Under the pieces are notes generated by a model, which searched no databases, was not told where the DNA came from, and saw only the letters and a program-made list of their open reading frames with translations. DNA of 6,192 nt from Gammaproteobacteria bacterium. Its GTDB lineage: Bacteria > Pseudomonadota > Gammaproteobacteria > Thiohalomonadales > Thiohalomonadaceae. The first letter of the stretch is position 1; every line of letters begins with the position of its first letter. A program made the position numbers and the translations under genes. Where the stretch lies: positions 1 to 6,192 of the forward strand of contig JAPHSO010000157.1 in NCBI GenBank assembly GCA_026193675.1. The letters are read 5' to 3'. Below, one piece after another: positions 5,669 to 6,192 of this stretch.

Positions 5669-6192
5669 GTGCAACGTTCGGTCATTTCAGTTTTAGCAAT
5701 AGGTATTGTGATAGGTGTCATCGGTTGGGGTGGATTCAACTGGACACTTGAGTTAACCAACACTGAGGAGTTCTGTATCTCATGTCATGAGATGGAGGCT
5801 AATGTCTATCAGGAGCTGCAGGAGACTGTTCACTGGAGCAATCGTACCGGTGTTCGTGCCACCTGTCCCGATTGCCACGTCCCCAAAGAGTGGGTTCATA
5901 AAATCGTTCGTAAGATCAAGGCATCGAACGAGCTATGGCATAAGATGTTAGGAACTATCGATACCTCAGAGAAGTTTGAAGAGTATCGTTTGACCATGGC
6001 GATGAGCGAATGGAAGCGGATGAAATCGACCGACTCACGAGAGTGCCGTAACTGTCACCAGTTCAAATCGATGAACCTGGAGAAGCAGGATGAACGTAGT
6101 GCTGAGCGCCATGATCCACATGTTTGGGAAGAGATGGATGGTCTAGAGCCCACTAAGACCTGTATCGACTGTCATAAGGGTATCGCCCATCA
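5669..6192 (+). CDS. napC: NapC, membrane-anchored tetrahaem quinol dehydrogenase (3' end missing)
   Basis: The gene reads from GTG 5669 to the window edge, giving 174 complete codons. NapC/NirT/NrfH-family proteins oxidise (mena)quinol and pass electrons to NapB. One N-terminal membrane helix (about residues 4-23, no cleavage site seen) anchors a periplasmic domain with four CxxCH sites: C36/C39/H40 (CISCHEM), C66/C69/H70 (CPDCH), C126/C129/H130 (CRNCH) and C165/C168/H169 (CIDCHKGIAH). The M42 after the first haem site is the residue that can be an axial ligand in this family, by analogy with NrfH. The segments TCPDCHVPKEW and EWKRMKS..SRECRNCH fit NapC rather than a pentahaem TorC. Probably some 20 or more C-terminal residues lie beyond the window. 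It is separated from napB by a terminator, unlike the tightly packed upstream genes. Confidence 0.94.
   Translation, partial: MQRSVISVLAIGIVIGVIGWGGFNWTLELTNTEEFCISCHEMEANVYQELQETVHWSNRTGVRATCPDCHVPKEWVHKIVRKIKASNELWHKMLGTIDTSEKFEEYRLTMAMSEWKRMKSTDSRECRNCHQFKSMNLEKQDERSAERHDPHVWEEMDGLEPTKTCIDCHKGIAH

Noticed and set aside
1..6192. CRISPR arrays, insertion sequences, tRNA or rRNA genes, novel defence or mobile genes
   Set aside because: The window is filled by seven nap genes with short spacers. No repeat arrays, transposase motifs, inverted terminal repeats or RNA genes are visible.

Overview
The window is a stretch of one operon for the periplasmic nitrate reductase (Nap). All genes are on the + strand, in the order napF (5' end missing), napD, napA, napG, napH, napB, napC (3' end missing). 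This is the napFDAGHBC order known from Escherichia coli. The proteins resemble gammaproteobacterial Nap proteins along their whole length, and the base composition is moderate with no obvious foreign patch. The source is therefore probably a gammaproteobacterium that respires or dissipates electrons onto nitrate. I cannot name a genus.

Layout: 2-400 is the C-terminal four-fifths of NapF, a cytoplasmic ferredoxin-like protein linked to NapA maturation. A 67-base gap (401-467) holds a tiny reading frame that ends directly against napD. napD (468-725) encodes the Tat proofreading chaperone of NapA and overlaps napA by four bases. napA (722-3286) encodes the molybdenum/[4Fe-4S] catalytic subunit with a twin-arginine signal. 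After 42 bases come napG (3329-4195) and napH (4198-5076), the iron-sulfur quinol-oxidising pair. napB (5133-5558), the dihaem electron-transfer subunit, follows; an in-frame upstream start overlapping the napH stop is also possible. A 110-base gap with a strong hairpin/T-tract terminator (5583-5620) separates napB from napC (GTG start at 5669), a membrane-anchored tetrahaem quinol dehydrogenase that runs off the window.

How it works together: quinol in the membrane is oxidised by NapC and/or NapH-NapG. Electrons pass to the NapB haems, then to the [4Fe-4S] cluster and molybdenum cofactor of NapA, which reduces nitrate to nitrite in the periplasm. NapD and NapF act in the cytoplasm during NapA assembly and export.

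I found no undescribed system here; this is a well-known operon. The points worth a second look are small: a roughly 20-residue insertion in NapA, competing start sites in napB and napG, a mini-ORF abutting napD, and an intra-operon terminator before napC. Comparisons with E. coli proteins are from memory, not from an alignment run.
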